Shown here one piece after another: positions 32,783 to 41,599 of a DNA stretch of 64,000 nucleotides. The position numbers were made by a program, and so were the translations under genes. How positions within the stretch are numbered: the first letter of the stretch is position 1; each line of letters opens with the position of its first letter. Source of the DNA: Fervidifonticultor_A sp037443565 (GTDB lineage Bacteria > Sysuimicrobiota > Sysuimicrobiia > Sysuimicrobiales > Humicultoraceae); NCBI GenBank assembly GCA_037443565.1, contig JBBIOB010000003.1:62001-126000 (forward strand), given 5' to 3'. The notes beneath the pieces were generated by a model, which worked only from the letters and a program-made list of their open reading frames with translations, was not told where the DNA came from and did not search any database.

Positions 32783-33637
32783 CTATCGCGCCGCCCGAGG
32801 ATCTAAGGCATCCCGCAGCGCGTCGCCAAACAGGTTGAAGCCGAACACCGCCAGCGCGATCGCCAGCCCCGGAAAGAACGACGTCCACCACGCGACCGTG
32901 AGGAACGAGCGGCCCTGGGCAATCATCCCGCCCCAGGTCGGCGTCGGCGGCTGGATTCCCAACCCCAGGAACGAGAGACCGGCCTCGGCGAGGATGATGC
33001 CGGCAACGCCGATGGTCCCGGTGACGATCACGGGCCCCATCGCGTTGGGAAGCGCGTGGCGCACGATCTGCAGGCGCGCGGGCACGCCGATGGCGCGTGC
33101 GGCCTCCATGTACTCCTCACGCTTGATCGCCAGCAGCTTGCCGCGCACCAGGCGTGCCGTCGTGGTCCACCCGGTGACCGAGAACGCGACAAGCAGCGAC
33201 AGAAAGCCCGGGCCGAGCGCAGACGCGATGCCGATGAGCAGGAGCAGGCCGGGAAACGCCAGCAGGACCTCCACGCCCCGCATGAGCGCGACGTCCACCC
33301 AGCCCTCATAGAAGCCGGCCATCGCGCCGACGGCGATGCCGATCGCCAGCGTGACCAGCCGGATGACCAGTGCGATCACCATCGAGACCCGCGCGCCCAT
33401 GATGACGCGGCTGGCGACGTCCCGGCCCGACTTGTCGGTCCCCATCCAGTGCGTTCGGCCGGGCGGCTTCAGCACCGCGTCGAAGTCGACCGCCATCGGA
33501 TCGTGCGGGGTGATCCAGGGCGCGAGCGCCGCCGTCAGGTACAGCAGCACGATGAGCGCCGACCCGACCATGCCCATGCGGTCGCGGCGGAAGCGTCGCA
33601 GCGCCAGGGTGCCTGGGGACTCGACCCGCTCACGCAT
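32783..33637 (-). CDS. Dipeptide/oligopeptide ABC transporter permease, DppC/OppC type
   Basis: A 284-residue inner-membrane permease. The N-terminus has the OppC signature RRFRRDRMGMVGSALIVLLYLTAALAPW, then the TM-domain start HWMGTDKSGRDVASRVIMGARVSMVIAL, and the ATPase-coupling EAA loop EEYMEAARAIGVPARLQIVRHALPN. About six transmembrane segments are present. It pairs with the upstream DppB-type permease, whose stop it overlaps by eight bases. No ATPase genes (dppD/dppF) are in the window, so the transporter would need them from elsewhere. Confidence 0.92.
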   Translation of the reverse strand: MRERVESPGTLALRRFRRDRMGMVGSALIVLLYLTAALAPWITPHDPMAVDFDAVLKPPGRTHWMGTDKSGRDVASRVIMGARVSMVIALVIRLVTLAIGIAVGAMAGFYEGWVDVALMRGVEVLLAFPGLLLLIGIASALGPGFLSLLVAFSVTGWTTTARLVRGKLLAIKREEYMEAARAIGVPARLQIVRHALPNAMGPVIVTGTIGVAGIILAEAGLSFLGLGIQPPTPTWGGMIAQGRSFLTVAWWTSFFPGLAIALAVFGFNLFGDALRDALDPRAAR

Positions 33638-34550
33638 AGCGAATCCTGGGATCGAGGTACGCGTACGACACGTCCACCGAGAGGTTGGCCAGGATGTAGA
33701 GCACCGCGGCCACGAGCACCGTGCCCTGGATCATGAACAGGTCGCGCTGGCTTACGGCGTCGAGCGCCAGCCGACCCATGCCCGGAAGGGCGAAGATGAA
33801 CTCGACGAAGAACGCCCCCTCGAGGTACGACGCCAGATCGAGGCCCAGGATCGTCACAATCGGGATCAGGGCGTTGCGCAGCGCGTGGCGGTTGATGACC
33901 TGCCGCTCGGCCACGCCCTTGGCGCGGGCGGTGCGCACATAGTCCTGGCCGATCACCTCGAGCAGACTCGTACGGGTGATCCGGGTCGTGAACGCCGCGC
34001 GCACGCCGAGCACAAGGGCCGGTAGCGCCAGCGAGTACCACCCGTCGTATCCCGAGGGCGGGAACACCCGCCAGGTGACCGCGAACAGCAGGATCGCCAG
34101 CGGTGCGACCCAGATGACCGGCAGCGAGATCCCCGCCAGCGTCAGGACGGTCATCAGGCGGTCGAGCCACGAGTGCGGCCGGCGGCCGGCCAGGATGCCG
34201 GCGCCCACCCCAACGATCGTAGAGAGAACAAAGGCCGCGGTGCCCAGACGGAGCGTGATGGGAAAGGCCTGTGCGATCGCCTCGGTCACGCGCACGTTGG
34301 TCACGTACGACCGGCCGAGGTCGCCGTGCAGCAGCCGCCAGACGTATCGGACGTACTGCGCCGGCAGGGGTACGTCGAGCCCGAGCTGGTGCCGCAACGC
34401 CGCGCGCGTCTCCGGTGTCAGGTACTCCTGCTTGGCGATCAGGTCCACGGGGTCGCCGGGCACGACGTAGGTGAGCAGGAACGTGACGAGCGTCAGCCCC
34501 AGGAGGACCGGGACCATCTGCAGCAGGCGGCGGGCGACGTAGCGGAGCAT
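33630..34550 (-). CDS. Dipeptide/oligopeptide ABC transporter permease, DppB/OppB type
   Basis: A 306-residue permease starting MLRYVARRLLQMVPVLLGLTLVTFLL, the normal DppB opening. It shows the family's periplasmic loop LDVPLPAQYVRYVWRLLHGDLGRSYVT and the coupling loop EVIGQDYVRTARAKGVAERQVINRHALRN, with FIFALPGMGRLALDAVSQRD near the end. Six membrane helices are expected. It is followed after eight overlapping bases by the DppC-type gene and preceded by the interrupted binding-protein gene with a 63-base gap. ATG 34550 fits the family; a GTG-led extension upstream does not. Confidence 0.92.
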   Translation of the reverse strand: MLRYVARRLLQMVPVLLGLTLVTFLLTYVVPGDPVDLIAKQEYLTPETRAALRHQLGLDVPLPAQYVRYVWRLLHGDLGRSYVTNVRVTEAIAQAFPITLRLGTAAFVLSTIVGVGAGILAGRRPHSWLDRLMTVLTLAGISLPVIWVAPLAILLFAVTWRVFPPSGYDGWYSLALPALVLGVRAAFTTRITRTSLLEVIGQDYVRTARAKGVAERQVINRHALRNALIPIVTILGLDLASYLEGAFFVEFIFALPGMGRLALDAVSQRDLFMIQGTVLVAAVLYILANLSVDVSYAYLDPRIRYA

Positions 34551-34613
34551 CGGGCGCGGCAGTGCACAGCGGCCTGCGGGGGAGGGATCAGGCGATCCCT
34601 CCCCCACGCCCGC

Positions 34614-36167
34614 CTACTTATCGAGCCAGATCTTCACCGTGCGCCGCGGCGTCGGGTAGAACGCCTGCCCCCGCACCCAGGGCTGGTAGACCGCGTAGGA
34701 GACCGTGTGCCACAGGAAGACCCACGGCATGTCCTCGATGATCGCGCGCTCGGCTTCCTGATAGAGACTGATCCGCCTGGCCGCATCGACCGTCCCCCGT
34801 GCCTGATCGATCAACCGGTCCACTCTAGGGTTGCTGTATCCCGTGAATGGTGTGCTGGTCGAGTGGAACAGCGGGTAGAGGAAGTTCTCGGCGTCCAGGT
34901 AGTCCGCCCACCAGTCGGCGCGGGCAATCTGGAAGTTGCCGGTGCGGCGCTCCCGGAAGTAGACGGCACGCTCGCGGAACGCCGGCTTCAGCTCGATGTT
35001 CGCGCCCCGCAGCGACGCCTGCAGGACGTCGAAGATGCGCCGGTTGCTGGTCGTCGGCGTCAGCAGCAGCTCGGCCTCGACCCCCGCGCCCAGGCCGGCC
35101 TCGGCGAGCAGCGCCTTGGCCCGCGACGGATCGTACGGCAGCGGCGGGATGCCGGCGCTGTACCCCGGCAGCCCGGGCGGAATCGGCCCGTGAGCGATCA
35201 CCCCGCGGCCGTTGAAGATGGCCTCGAGAATCTGCTTGCGGGGAATCGCGTAGGCAAACGCCCGGCGCACCCGCACGTCGTTGAAGGGCCGCTGCCGGTG
35301 GTTGAAGCCCAGGTAGAAGACGTTCATCTCCGCGCCCCGGATGATCAGCGGCTTCCACTTGGCGTCGTTGACCCACTGGGTGAACGTCGCGTCCGGGACT
35401 CCGAGGACGTCCAGCCGGCCGGTCTTGAACTCGGCTTCGGCGGTCGACGCCTCAGGGATGATACGGATCTCCAGCCCATCAAGCCAGGGCCGACCGGCAA
35501 AGTAGTCGGGGTTGGCGCGCAGCACGATCCGGTCCTGGCGCCGCCACTCCTGCAGGACGTACGGCCCGGTGCCGACGGGGTGCGACACATAGTCCGCGCC
35601 CCACTTCTCGACCTCTTCGCGCGCCAGCACGAAGGCCTGCGGCATGGTGAGCAGCGCCAGGAAGTGCCCCATCGGCTGTTCCAGCGTGAACTGGATCGCA
35701 TGCCGATCGGTCACGCGGATGCCGCCGATCTCGGCGGCCTTGCCTTATTTCATGTCCTTGGCCCCGCGGATCACACCCTCGAAGATCCAGGTGTTGGGGC
35801 TCTTCGTCGCGGGATCCATGATGCGCTCGATCGAGTACTTGACGTCCTGCGCAGTCAGCTCGCGGCCGTTGGAGAACTTCACCCCCCGGCGCAACGTGAA
35901 GGTGTACGTGCGGCCATCGGGACTGACCGTCCAGCGCTCGGCCAGGTCGGGCACGATGGCATTCCTGTCGTCGAACTGGACCAGCCCGTTGTAGAGATCC
36001 ATGGCGATGGCCCACTCGTTCAGACCCGTGAACCTGGCCGGATCGAGGCCCCCAGCCTGGAGATCCCCAGAGATGTACGTCCTGTAGATCCCGCCGCGCT
36101 TCGGCTGCTGACTGTGCCCCACCTGGGGCCAGATCAGCGCGACGGCGACCAGCACGAGGACCAACAC
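34614..36167 (-). pseudogene. Family-5 peptide-binding protein gene interrupted by one in-frame TAA
   Basis: Reading from GTG 36167, the frame encodes a signal peptide (LVLVLVAVALIWPQVGHS) and a solute-binding protein family 5 N-terminus (GGIYRTYISGDLQAGGLDPARFTGLNEWAIAMDLYNGLVQFD). A TAA at 35745-35747 follows GAKDMK. In the same frame, without any shift, the protein continues GKAAEIGGIRVTDRHAIQFTL and runs to a normal end at 34614 (QAFYPTPRRTVKIWLDK). Total length with the stop read through is 516 residues, the usual size for this family. So a single nonsense codon, real or from sequencing, splits the dipeptide-transporter binding protein. Confidence 0.85.
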
Positions 36168-36336
36168 CCTCAGGACTCGCGTACCCCGCCTCCTCGACGA
36201 CGCGTGATTGGCGTCACCAGGAGACTTCGGTGAACGAAAGAGGCGTTCCCTCCGGGAAGGACTCTACCCCACCCGCGGCGTAGCAGCGGTACATATGCGG
36301 CGCCGCGAACCATGAGGTCCGCGGAGCCGTAGTCCG

Positions 36337-37755
36337 ATGGTGACCGCGCGCATGCGCTCGACGATCCTCTTTGCGTCGATCTGTCTGCTGACCGCCCTCG
36401 CCGCGGCCGCCCCTCCCACGCCTGCAACGGCCGGGGAGCATACCGCGCAGGTCCTCGACATTCGCTGGCAACCCTCAGGCGAGGCCACGTACATCACGGC
36501 GCATCTCTCCGGTCCGGTACGCTTCCGGACAGCGGCCACGAAGGACGTCATTCGCGTCGATATGTGGCCGGTGGCCGGCAACGCGGACCGCGTCATGCTG
36601 CTCGACCGCGGCGTCGCATCGCAGGTGACCGTCCGACGGCTCGCGCCCGAGGTCCTCCGCGTCGGGGTGAGCCTGCGCGAGCCCGCGCGGTTCAAGGTCT
36701 TCACCGCCGACGACCGGCTCACGGTCACGGTCTTCCCCCAGCAGGCCGGGGCGGTGCCCCTGCCGCCCAGCGTCGGGTACCGAAGCCTGACGGCTCCAAC
36801 CGGCGCCGGCCGGGCCCGCGTGCACGTCGCGACCGTGGACGCCGCGGGCGGGAACCTCGAGATCAAGCCAGCCCTCGGCGGCGCCGCCGTCGCCGCCGCC
36901 GAACGCACCAGCCACACCGCCACGCGTGTGGAGGCCCTGGCGGCGATCAACGGGTCGTTCTACTCGTCCGCGGGTCTCCCGATCGGCCTGGTCGTGATCG
37001 ACGGCCGACTGCTCTCGGCCCCGCTGCCGCGGCGGTCGGTGTTTGCCGTCGATGCGACCGGAAGGGCCTGGATCGAGCCAGTGGAGTTCTCGGGCGTGGT
37101 CATCCCCGAGGGCGGGGGGCGCATCCCGATCTCGGCGGTCAACCGGCCTCCACAGGCCGGGGGCGTAGCGCTCTATACTCCAGAGTTTGGCCCGCTCACG
37201 TTTACCCAGTCGCTCGTGGCGGTGGTCAGAGCGAATGAAGTCATCGGATTCAGCCACGGACGGCCGGCGATCCCCCCGGACGGCTACGCGCTCGCGGCCA
37301 CGGCGGCGCAGCAGCACCTGCTACTGGGCCTGACGCGCGGCCAGCGTGTCATTCTCGAGATGGCCCTCTCACCGCCCGGGATCCAGCAGGCAATCCAGGG
37401 CGGGCCGCGCCTGGTCCGCGATGGCCGCGCATTCGTCCCCTACGCCTGGGAGGGCTTCACCGCAGGCTTCTCCCGCCTCCGCGCCGCGCGCTCCGCCATC
37501 GGCATCACCGCCGCCGACAAGATCCTCTTCGTGACCGTCGACGGCCCGAGCCGCCAGAGCACCGGGATGAACCTGCCAGAGCTGGCGGCGCTCATGCAGG
37601 GGCTGGGCGCCCGTGACGCCATGAACCTCGACGGCGGCGGGTCGGCGACGCTTGTCGTCGGCGGCCGCGTCGTCAGCGCCCTGCCCAGGGGCGGCGAGCG
37701 CACGGTGTCGTCGATGATCGTCGCGCTGCGCAGACCGACCGACCGGACTCCGTAG
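36337..37755 (+). CDS. AMIN-like domain plus phosphodiester glycosidase (NAGPA) domain protein
   Basis: A 472-residue exported protein. The signal peptide is ILFASICLLTALAAAAPPTPATA. Residues 35-135 form a beta-rich AMIN-like domain (VLDIRWQPSGEATYITAHLSGP), which in other proteins binds peptidoglycan. From about residue 150 the NAGPA/phosphodiester glycosidase domain follows, with ALAAINGSFYSSAGLPIGLVV, GGPRLVRDG and the signature AMNLDGGGSATLVV near the C-terminus. It likely trims sugar-phosphodiester links in the cell envelope. Start ATG 36337 or 36352. Confidence 0.88.
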   Translation: MVTARMRSTILFASICLLTALAAAAPPTPATAGEHTAQVLDIRWQPSGEATYITAHLSGPVRFRTAATKDVIRVDMWPVAGNADRVMLLDRGVASQVTVRRLAPEVLRVGVSLREPARFKVFTADDRLTVTVFPQQAGAVPLPPSVGYRSLTAPTGAGRARVHVATVDAAGGNLEIKPALGGAAVAAAERTSHTATRVEALAAINGSFYSSAGLPIGLVVIDGRLLSAPLPRRSVFAVDATGRAWIEPVEFSGVVIPEGGGRIPISAVNRPPQAGGVALYTPEFGPLTFTQSLVAVVRANEVIGFSHGRPAIPPDGYALAATAAQQHLLLGLTRGQRVILEMALSPPGIQQAIQGGPRLVRDGRAFVPYAWEGFTAGFSRLRAARSAIGITAADKILFVTVDGPSRQSTGMNLPELAALMQGLGARDAMNLDGGGSATLVVGGRVVSALPRGGERTVSSMIVALRRPTDRTP

Positions 37756-37820
37756 CCCCCGTCACCACATCGTTACACGATCCCGGTTAGACTGATCGCA
37801 CATCCCTGACGGAGGGCCTT

Positions 37821-38543
37821 GTGCGCTACCCGCCCAAGAGCCAGGATCCCGAGTTCCTCGATACGCCGGGACAGGACCCGCGCGAGCTCGAGGGCCTGTT
37901 GGAGGCGATCCGCCGGACCAACCGGTGGTACGGCGGCCGGCAGGTGGTGCTGGACTACCTGGAGCGATGTGTCACGGCCATTCCCCACCGGCCGGTCACG
38001 ATCCTCGATGTCGCCACGGCGTCGGCCGACATCCCGGCTGCGATCGCCGCGTGGGCGCGGGAGCAGGGAGTCTCCGTGCGGATCGTCGCGCTCGACATCA
38101 ACCCCCACATTCTGCGGTCGGCGCGGCGGATCGTGGCCGGCCTGTCTGAGGTTGCGCTGGTTCGGGGCACCGCGTTTGCGCTGCCCTTCCCCGACCGCGG
38201 TGTGGACGTCGCACTGAGCGCGCTCGCCCTGCATCACTTCTCGTTCGATGCGGCGGTCGCGGTGCTGCGCGAGATCGGGCGCGTCGCGCGCTTCGGGTTC
38301 GCCGTCAACGACGTGCTCCGCTCGTGGCCGGCGTACCTGGGCGCCGTCGCGGACACATGGGTGATCGGGTGGAACCGGCTGGCCCGACACGACGGCCCGC
38401 TCTCGGTGCTGCGCTCATTCACCTGGCCGGAGTTCCATGCCCTGGCCCGCGCCGCGGACCTCGACGGCGTGGAGATCAGGCGACACCGCATGCAGCGGGC
38501 GGCGATCGTCCGCTGGCCCGACGGGGCACGCGGTGGACGCTGA
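37821..38543 (+). CDS. Class I SAM-dependent methyltransferase
   Basis: A 240-residue methyltransferase. The SAM-binding loop is ILDVATASADIPAAI at about residues 56-70 (the usual GxGxG is A-T-A-S-A here, as in the ubiquinone/menaquinone-like group that accompanies FAD reductases), followed by IVALDINPHIL and ALPFPDRGVDVALSALALHHF. It begins YPPKSQDPEFLDTPGQDPRELEGLLEAIRRTNRWYGG, which is seen in methyltransferases of type III PKS and similar clusters. GTG 37821 follows GGAGGG. It overlaps the FAD reductase by 11 bases and is first in a four-gene operon. Confidence 0.85.
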   Translation: MRYPPKSQDPEFLDTPGQDPRELEGLLEAIRRTNRWYGGRQVVLDYLERCVTAIPHRPVTILDVATASADIPAAIAAWAREQGVSVRIVALDINPHILRSARRIVAGLSEVALVRGTAFALPFPDRGVDVALSALALHHFSFDAAVAVLREIGRVARFGFAVNDVLRSWPAYLGAVADTWVIGWNRLARHDGPLSVLRSFTWPEFHALARAADLDGVEIRRHRMQRAAIVRWPDGARGGR

Positions 38544-39723
38544 CGTGGTGGTGGTCGGTGCCGGCCCCGCCGGCAGCACGACGGCGCTACTGCTGGCCCG
38601 AAGGGGGTGCCGCGTGGCGCTCGTGGACAAGGCGCGGTTCCCGAGGCCCAAACCCTGCGGCGAGTACCTGAACCCCGCGGCGGTCGCGGTGCTCGAACGG
38701 CTCGGGGTCGCGGGCCGGATCGGCGCGCACGGCGTGAGCCTCTCCGGCATGTTCATCGCCGGCGCGGACGGAACGTCGGTGTGGGCGCCGTTTGCGTCCG
38801 GCCGCGGGATGCTCGTCCCGCGCGAGCGGCTCGACCACGCCCTGGTCGTCGCAGCGGCCGAGGCCGGGGTGGACGTGCGCGAGGAGGTGCGCGTGGACGC
38901 GGTACGCGAGCGATCGAACGGACGATCCCCCGCGGTCGAGGCCCGGATGCGCGGCCGGCGGCTGTCCCTCTCCGCGCATCTGATCATCGGCGCCGACGGC
39001 CTGCGGTCGGCGGTTGCACGCGGGAACGGCCCGCTGGCGCCCCCGGCACACGGCCGCTACACGGTGGGCGCACACTTCGAGGGGATCGAGGTCTCGGCGC
39101 CGCGCGGCGACCTGCACCTGGGCGACGGCTGGTACGCGGGCGCGGCGCTGTACGGCGGCGGTGCGGGCAACGTCGTCATCGCGGTAGATCGCTCCACCGT
39201 TCAGTCCGCATCCGGCGACCTCGAGGCGCTCTTTGGCGCCGCGTGCCGGCGCCTGCCCGTGCTGGCGCGCATGATGCGGGCCGCGCGGCGCGTGACACCG
39301 TTTGCCTGCGCGGGACCGCTGGGCTATGCTCCCCGCCGGGCGGCGGCCGACGGCGTGCTGCTGGTCGGCGACGCCGCCGGGACGATCGACCCGATGACCG
39401 GCGAGGGCCTGGCCCTGGCGCTGCGCGGCGCGGAACTCGCGGCGCGCCACGCGGACCGAGCGCTGCGCGGGGACGCCATCCCGCCCCAGGCTCTGCGGGG
39501 CTACGAGCGCGCCCGCCTCGAGGCGTTTCGCGACACGTGGCGCCTGGGCCGCTTGCTGCAGTGGGTCGTGCGGCGGCCGCCGCTGGTCAGCCGGCTCTTG
39601 CGGCGGCTCGCGTCGGATCCTGACACCGCAACCGCGCTCCTGTCCGCGGTCGGCGGTCTCCGGCCGGCCGCCGACATCCTGTCGCCGCGCTTCGCGGTGC
39701 GGCTTCTGGCCGGAGGCCGGTAG
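38533..39723 (+). CDS. FAD-dependent oxidoreductase, geranylgeranyl-reductase/tryptophan-halogenase-like
   Basis: A 396-residue flavoprotein. The FAD-binding motif GAGPAGST is at residues 9-16. PRPKPCGEYLNPAAV (a PxxxxCGE/D motif seen in geranylgeranyl-reductase-like enzymes) follows near residue 40. LIIGADGLRSAVAR and DGVLLVGDAAGTIDPMTGEGLALALRGA complete the three flavin regions. The reaction is likely reduction or hydroxylation of a lipid-like or polyketide product. GTG 38533 lies inside the methyltransferase end; the longer frame upstream is not supported. Confidence 0.85.
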   Translation: MDADVVVVGAGPAGSTTALLLARRGCRVALVDKARFPRPKPCGEYLNPAAVAVLERLGVAGRIGAHGVSLSGMFIAGADGTSVWAPFASGRGMLVPRERLDHALVVAAAEAGVDVREEVRVDAVRERSNGRSPAVEARMRGRRLSLSAHLIIGADGLRSAVARGNGPLAPPAHGRYTVGAHFEGIEVSAPRGDLHLGDGWYAGAALYGGGAGNVVIAVDRSTVQSASGDLEALFGAACRRLPVLARMMRAARRVTPFACAGPLGYAPRRAAADGVLLVGDAAGTIDPMTGEGLALALRGAELAARHADRALRGDAIPPQALRGYERARLEAFRDTWRLGRLLQWVVRRPPLVSRLLRRLASDPDTATALLSAVGGLRPAADILSPRFAVRLLAGGR

Positions 39724-39726
39724 ATC

Positions 39727-40185
39727 ATGCACACGATCCACCGGGCGCGCATCGCCGCGCCGTTCGAGCAGGTCTTCGGCCTGGCAGTGGATGTCGAGCG
39801 CTGGCCGGACCTGCTGCCCGCGTACAGATGGTGCCGCGTGCACGAGCGCGCGCCGAACCGGCTGGTGGTCTCGATGGGCGGGTGGATCCGCGGGTGGCCC
39901 GCGCGGTGGACCGCGATCCAGGAGCCCGCGCCCGAGGAGCGCCGCATCCGGTTCCGCCACATCGGCGGGATCACGACCGGCATGACCGTCGAGTGGCGGT
40001 TCACGCCGGACGGCGGGGGCACGGAGGTGGAGATCGAGCACGCGCTGGTGATGCGGTGGCCGCTGATCGGTCGGCTGGTGAGCGACCTGGTCGTGGGCCC
40101 GGTGTTCATCGACCACATCGCCAGACGCACGCTGGACGCCGTGAAGCGCCGGGCCGAGCGCCCGGCCTGGGGAGAGGCGCGATGA
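39727..40185 (+). CDS. SRPBCC-family cyclase/aromatase-like protein
   Basis: A 152-residue START-like protein beginning MHTIHRARIAAPFEQVFGLAVDVERWPDLLPAYRW, the typical polyketide cyclase/COQ10 opening, with LPAYRWCRVHERAPNRLVV and a later FTPDGGGTEVEIEHAL. Such proteins can hold or cyclise poly-ketone or quinone-like molecules. It starts three bases after the flavoprotein stop and overlaps the ketosynthase start as ATGATG, so it is part of the same tight operon. Confidence 0.85.
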   Translation: MHTIHRARIAAPFEQVFGLAVDVERWPDLLPAYRWCRVHERAPNRLVVSMGGWIRGWPARWTAIQEPAPEERRIRFRHIGGITTGMTVEWRFTPDGGGTEVEIEHALVMRWPLIGRLVSDLVVGPVFIDHIARRTLDAVKRRAERPAWGEAR

Positions 40186-41486
40186 TGCGGCGCGTCGTCG
40201 TTACAGGGCTCGGCGCCGTCACGCCGATCGGACACGGTGCGGCGGGCCTGCTCGAAGGCATCCGCCACGCCAGGCCCGGTGTGAAGCGGATCGAGCGGTT
40301 CAACCCCACGCCCTTTGGCTGCCGAGTCGCGGCCGAAGTGACGGACTTCGACGCGGGCCAGTTCCTCGATGCGAAGCAGGTCCGGCGCCTCGACCGGTTC
40401 GCGCAGTTTGCGGTGGTCGCCGGCCGTCAGGCGGTGGCCGACGCCGGGCTCGACCTCGGCCGCGTGGACCGCGAGCGCGTCGGGGTCTTCATCGGCACCG
40501 CGCTCGGCGGCGCGGCGTTCGCCGAGGAGCAGCACCACGTGTTCCTGGCCGAGGGGATCCGCCGCGTGAAGCCGACGCTCGCGCTGGCCGTGTTCGGCGG
40601 CTCGGCGTCGTGCAACATCGCCATCGACATGGGCCTGTACGGCCCGACGAGCGCGAACTCGGACTCGTGCGCTTCCGGCGCCATCGCGATCGGCGAGGCC
40701 GCGCGCCTGATCCGCCACGGCGAGGCCGACCTCATGCTGGCCGGTGGGGTCGAGGTGCCGCTGACGCCCATGATCTTCGGCGCGTTCGACCTCATCCGCG
40801 CCATGTCCACGCGCAACGGCGCGCCGGCGTCAGCCTGCCGGCCGTTCGACCGCGGCCGCGACGGCTTCGTCATGGGCGAGGCCGCGGCGGTGCTGGTGCT
40901 GGAGGGCCTGGAGCACGCGCAGGCGCGCGGCGCGACGATCTACGGCGAGGTGCTCGGCTACGGCAGCACCAACGACGCCTACCACATGACGGCGCCCCTG
41001 CCCTCGGGCGCGCAGGCCGCGCGCTGCATGCGTCTGGCCCTGGCCGACGCCGGACTGGCGCCTGAGGCTATCGACGCCATCAATGCCCACGGCTCGTCCA
41101 CCCCTCTCAACGACTCCACCGAGACCCGCGCGATCAAGGCCGTCTTCGGCGAGCGCGCGCACCGCATCCCCACCAGCGGCACGAAGTCGATGCACGGCCA
41201 CGCGCTCGGCGCCGCCGGCGCGGTCGAAGCCGCGATCTGCATGCTCACGCTCCGCTGGGACTACCTGCCGCCGACCATCAACCTGGACCATCCCGACCCG
41301 GAGTGCGACCTGGACTACGTGCCCGGCCAGGGCCGCACGCAGCGGGTGCAGTACATCCTCAGCAACTCCTTCGGGTTTGGCGGGATCAATGCGGCGCTGG
41401 TGTTCGGGCGGATGGACGTGGCCACCCAGGGCAGCCCCGACGAAACCCTTTCGTCATGGAGCACCGCGTCGAGATACATCTGGTAG
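40182..41486 (+). CDS. Beta-ketoacyl-ACP synthase, FabF-like
   Basis: A 434-residue ketosynthase that condenses malonyl-ACP with an acyl chain. The catalytic Cys lies in NSDSCASGAIAIG, and the two active-site histidines are in NAHGSSTPLND and SMHGHALGAAGAVE. The N-terminal RRVVVTGLGAVTPIGHG and C-terminal LSNSFGFGGINAALVF are family signatures. It ends the operon methyltransferase, flavoprotein, SRPBCC, KS; no ACP or acyltransferase gene is beside it. The last 20 residues (after ALVFGR) do not look like the family, and the fragment of another gene lies antisense, so the native 3' end may be lost. FabF is possible, but the setting suggests a special lipid or polyketide. Confidence 0.88.
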   Translation: MMRRVVVTGLGAVTPIGHGAAGLLEGIRHARPGVKRIERFNPTPFGCRVAAEVTDFDAGQFLDAKQVRRLDRFAQFAVVAGRQAVADAGLDLGRVDRERVGVFIGTALGGAAFAEEQHHVFLAEGIRRVKPTLALAVFGGSASCNIAIDMGLYGPTSANSDSCASGAIAIGEAARLIRHGEADLMLAGGVEVPLTPMIFGAFDLIRAMSTRNGAPASACRPFDRGRDGFVMGEAAAVLVLEGLEHAQARGATIYGEVLGYGSTNDAYHMTAPLPSGAQAARCMRLALADAGLAPEAIDAINAHGSSTPLNDSTETRAIKAVFGERAHRIPTSGTKSMHGHALGAAGAVEAAICMLTLRWDYLPPTINLDHPDPECDLDYVPGQGRTQRVQYILSNSFGFGGINAALVFGRMDVATQGSPDETLSSWSTASRYIW

Positions 41487-41490
41487 ATGT

Positions 41491-41598
41491 GCTGCCAAAC
41501 AGGACGACGGCGAGCACGGCCGGGTCCTCTTGCGCCTCTTCCACGATCTTGTCAACCACCTGACTCCGCACGCGCGCTCCCCACACAGGATACACCAT
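41491..41598 (-). pseudogene. MNT-type nucleotidyltransferase N-terminal fragment
   Basis: From ATG 41598 the minus strand encodes QVVDKIVEEAQEDPAVLAVVLFGS, the start of a minimal nucleotidyltransferase domain (the GS of the GSx10DxD catalytic motif). After LFGS the sequence becomes STRCISTRCS and has no DxD, running into DNA antisense to the ketosynthase 3' end. About 36 codons of the original gene remain. It starts a few bases after the MFS gene's stop. Confidence 0.5.
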
Positions 41599-41599
41599 G

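Noticed and set aside
35745..35747. Recoding of TAA in the peptide-binding protein
   Set aside because: TAA is not a selenocysteine or pyrrolysine codon and no special residue is expected there; nonsense mutation or error is simpler.
34173..36233. A 686-codon open frame on the plus strand
   Set aside because: It is antisense to the peptide-binding protein and permease genes, with the same shadow composition.
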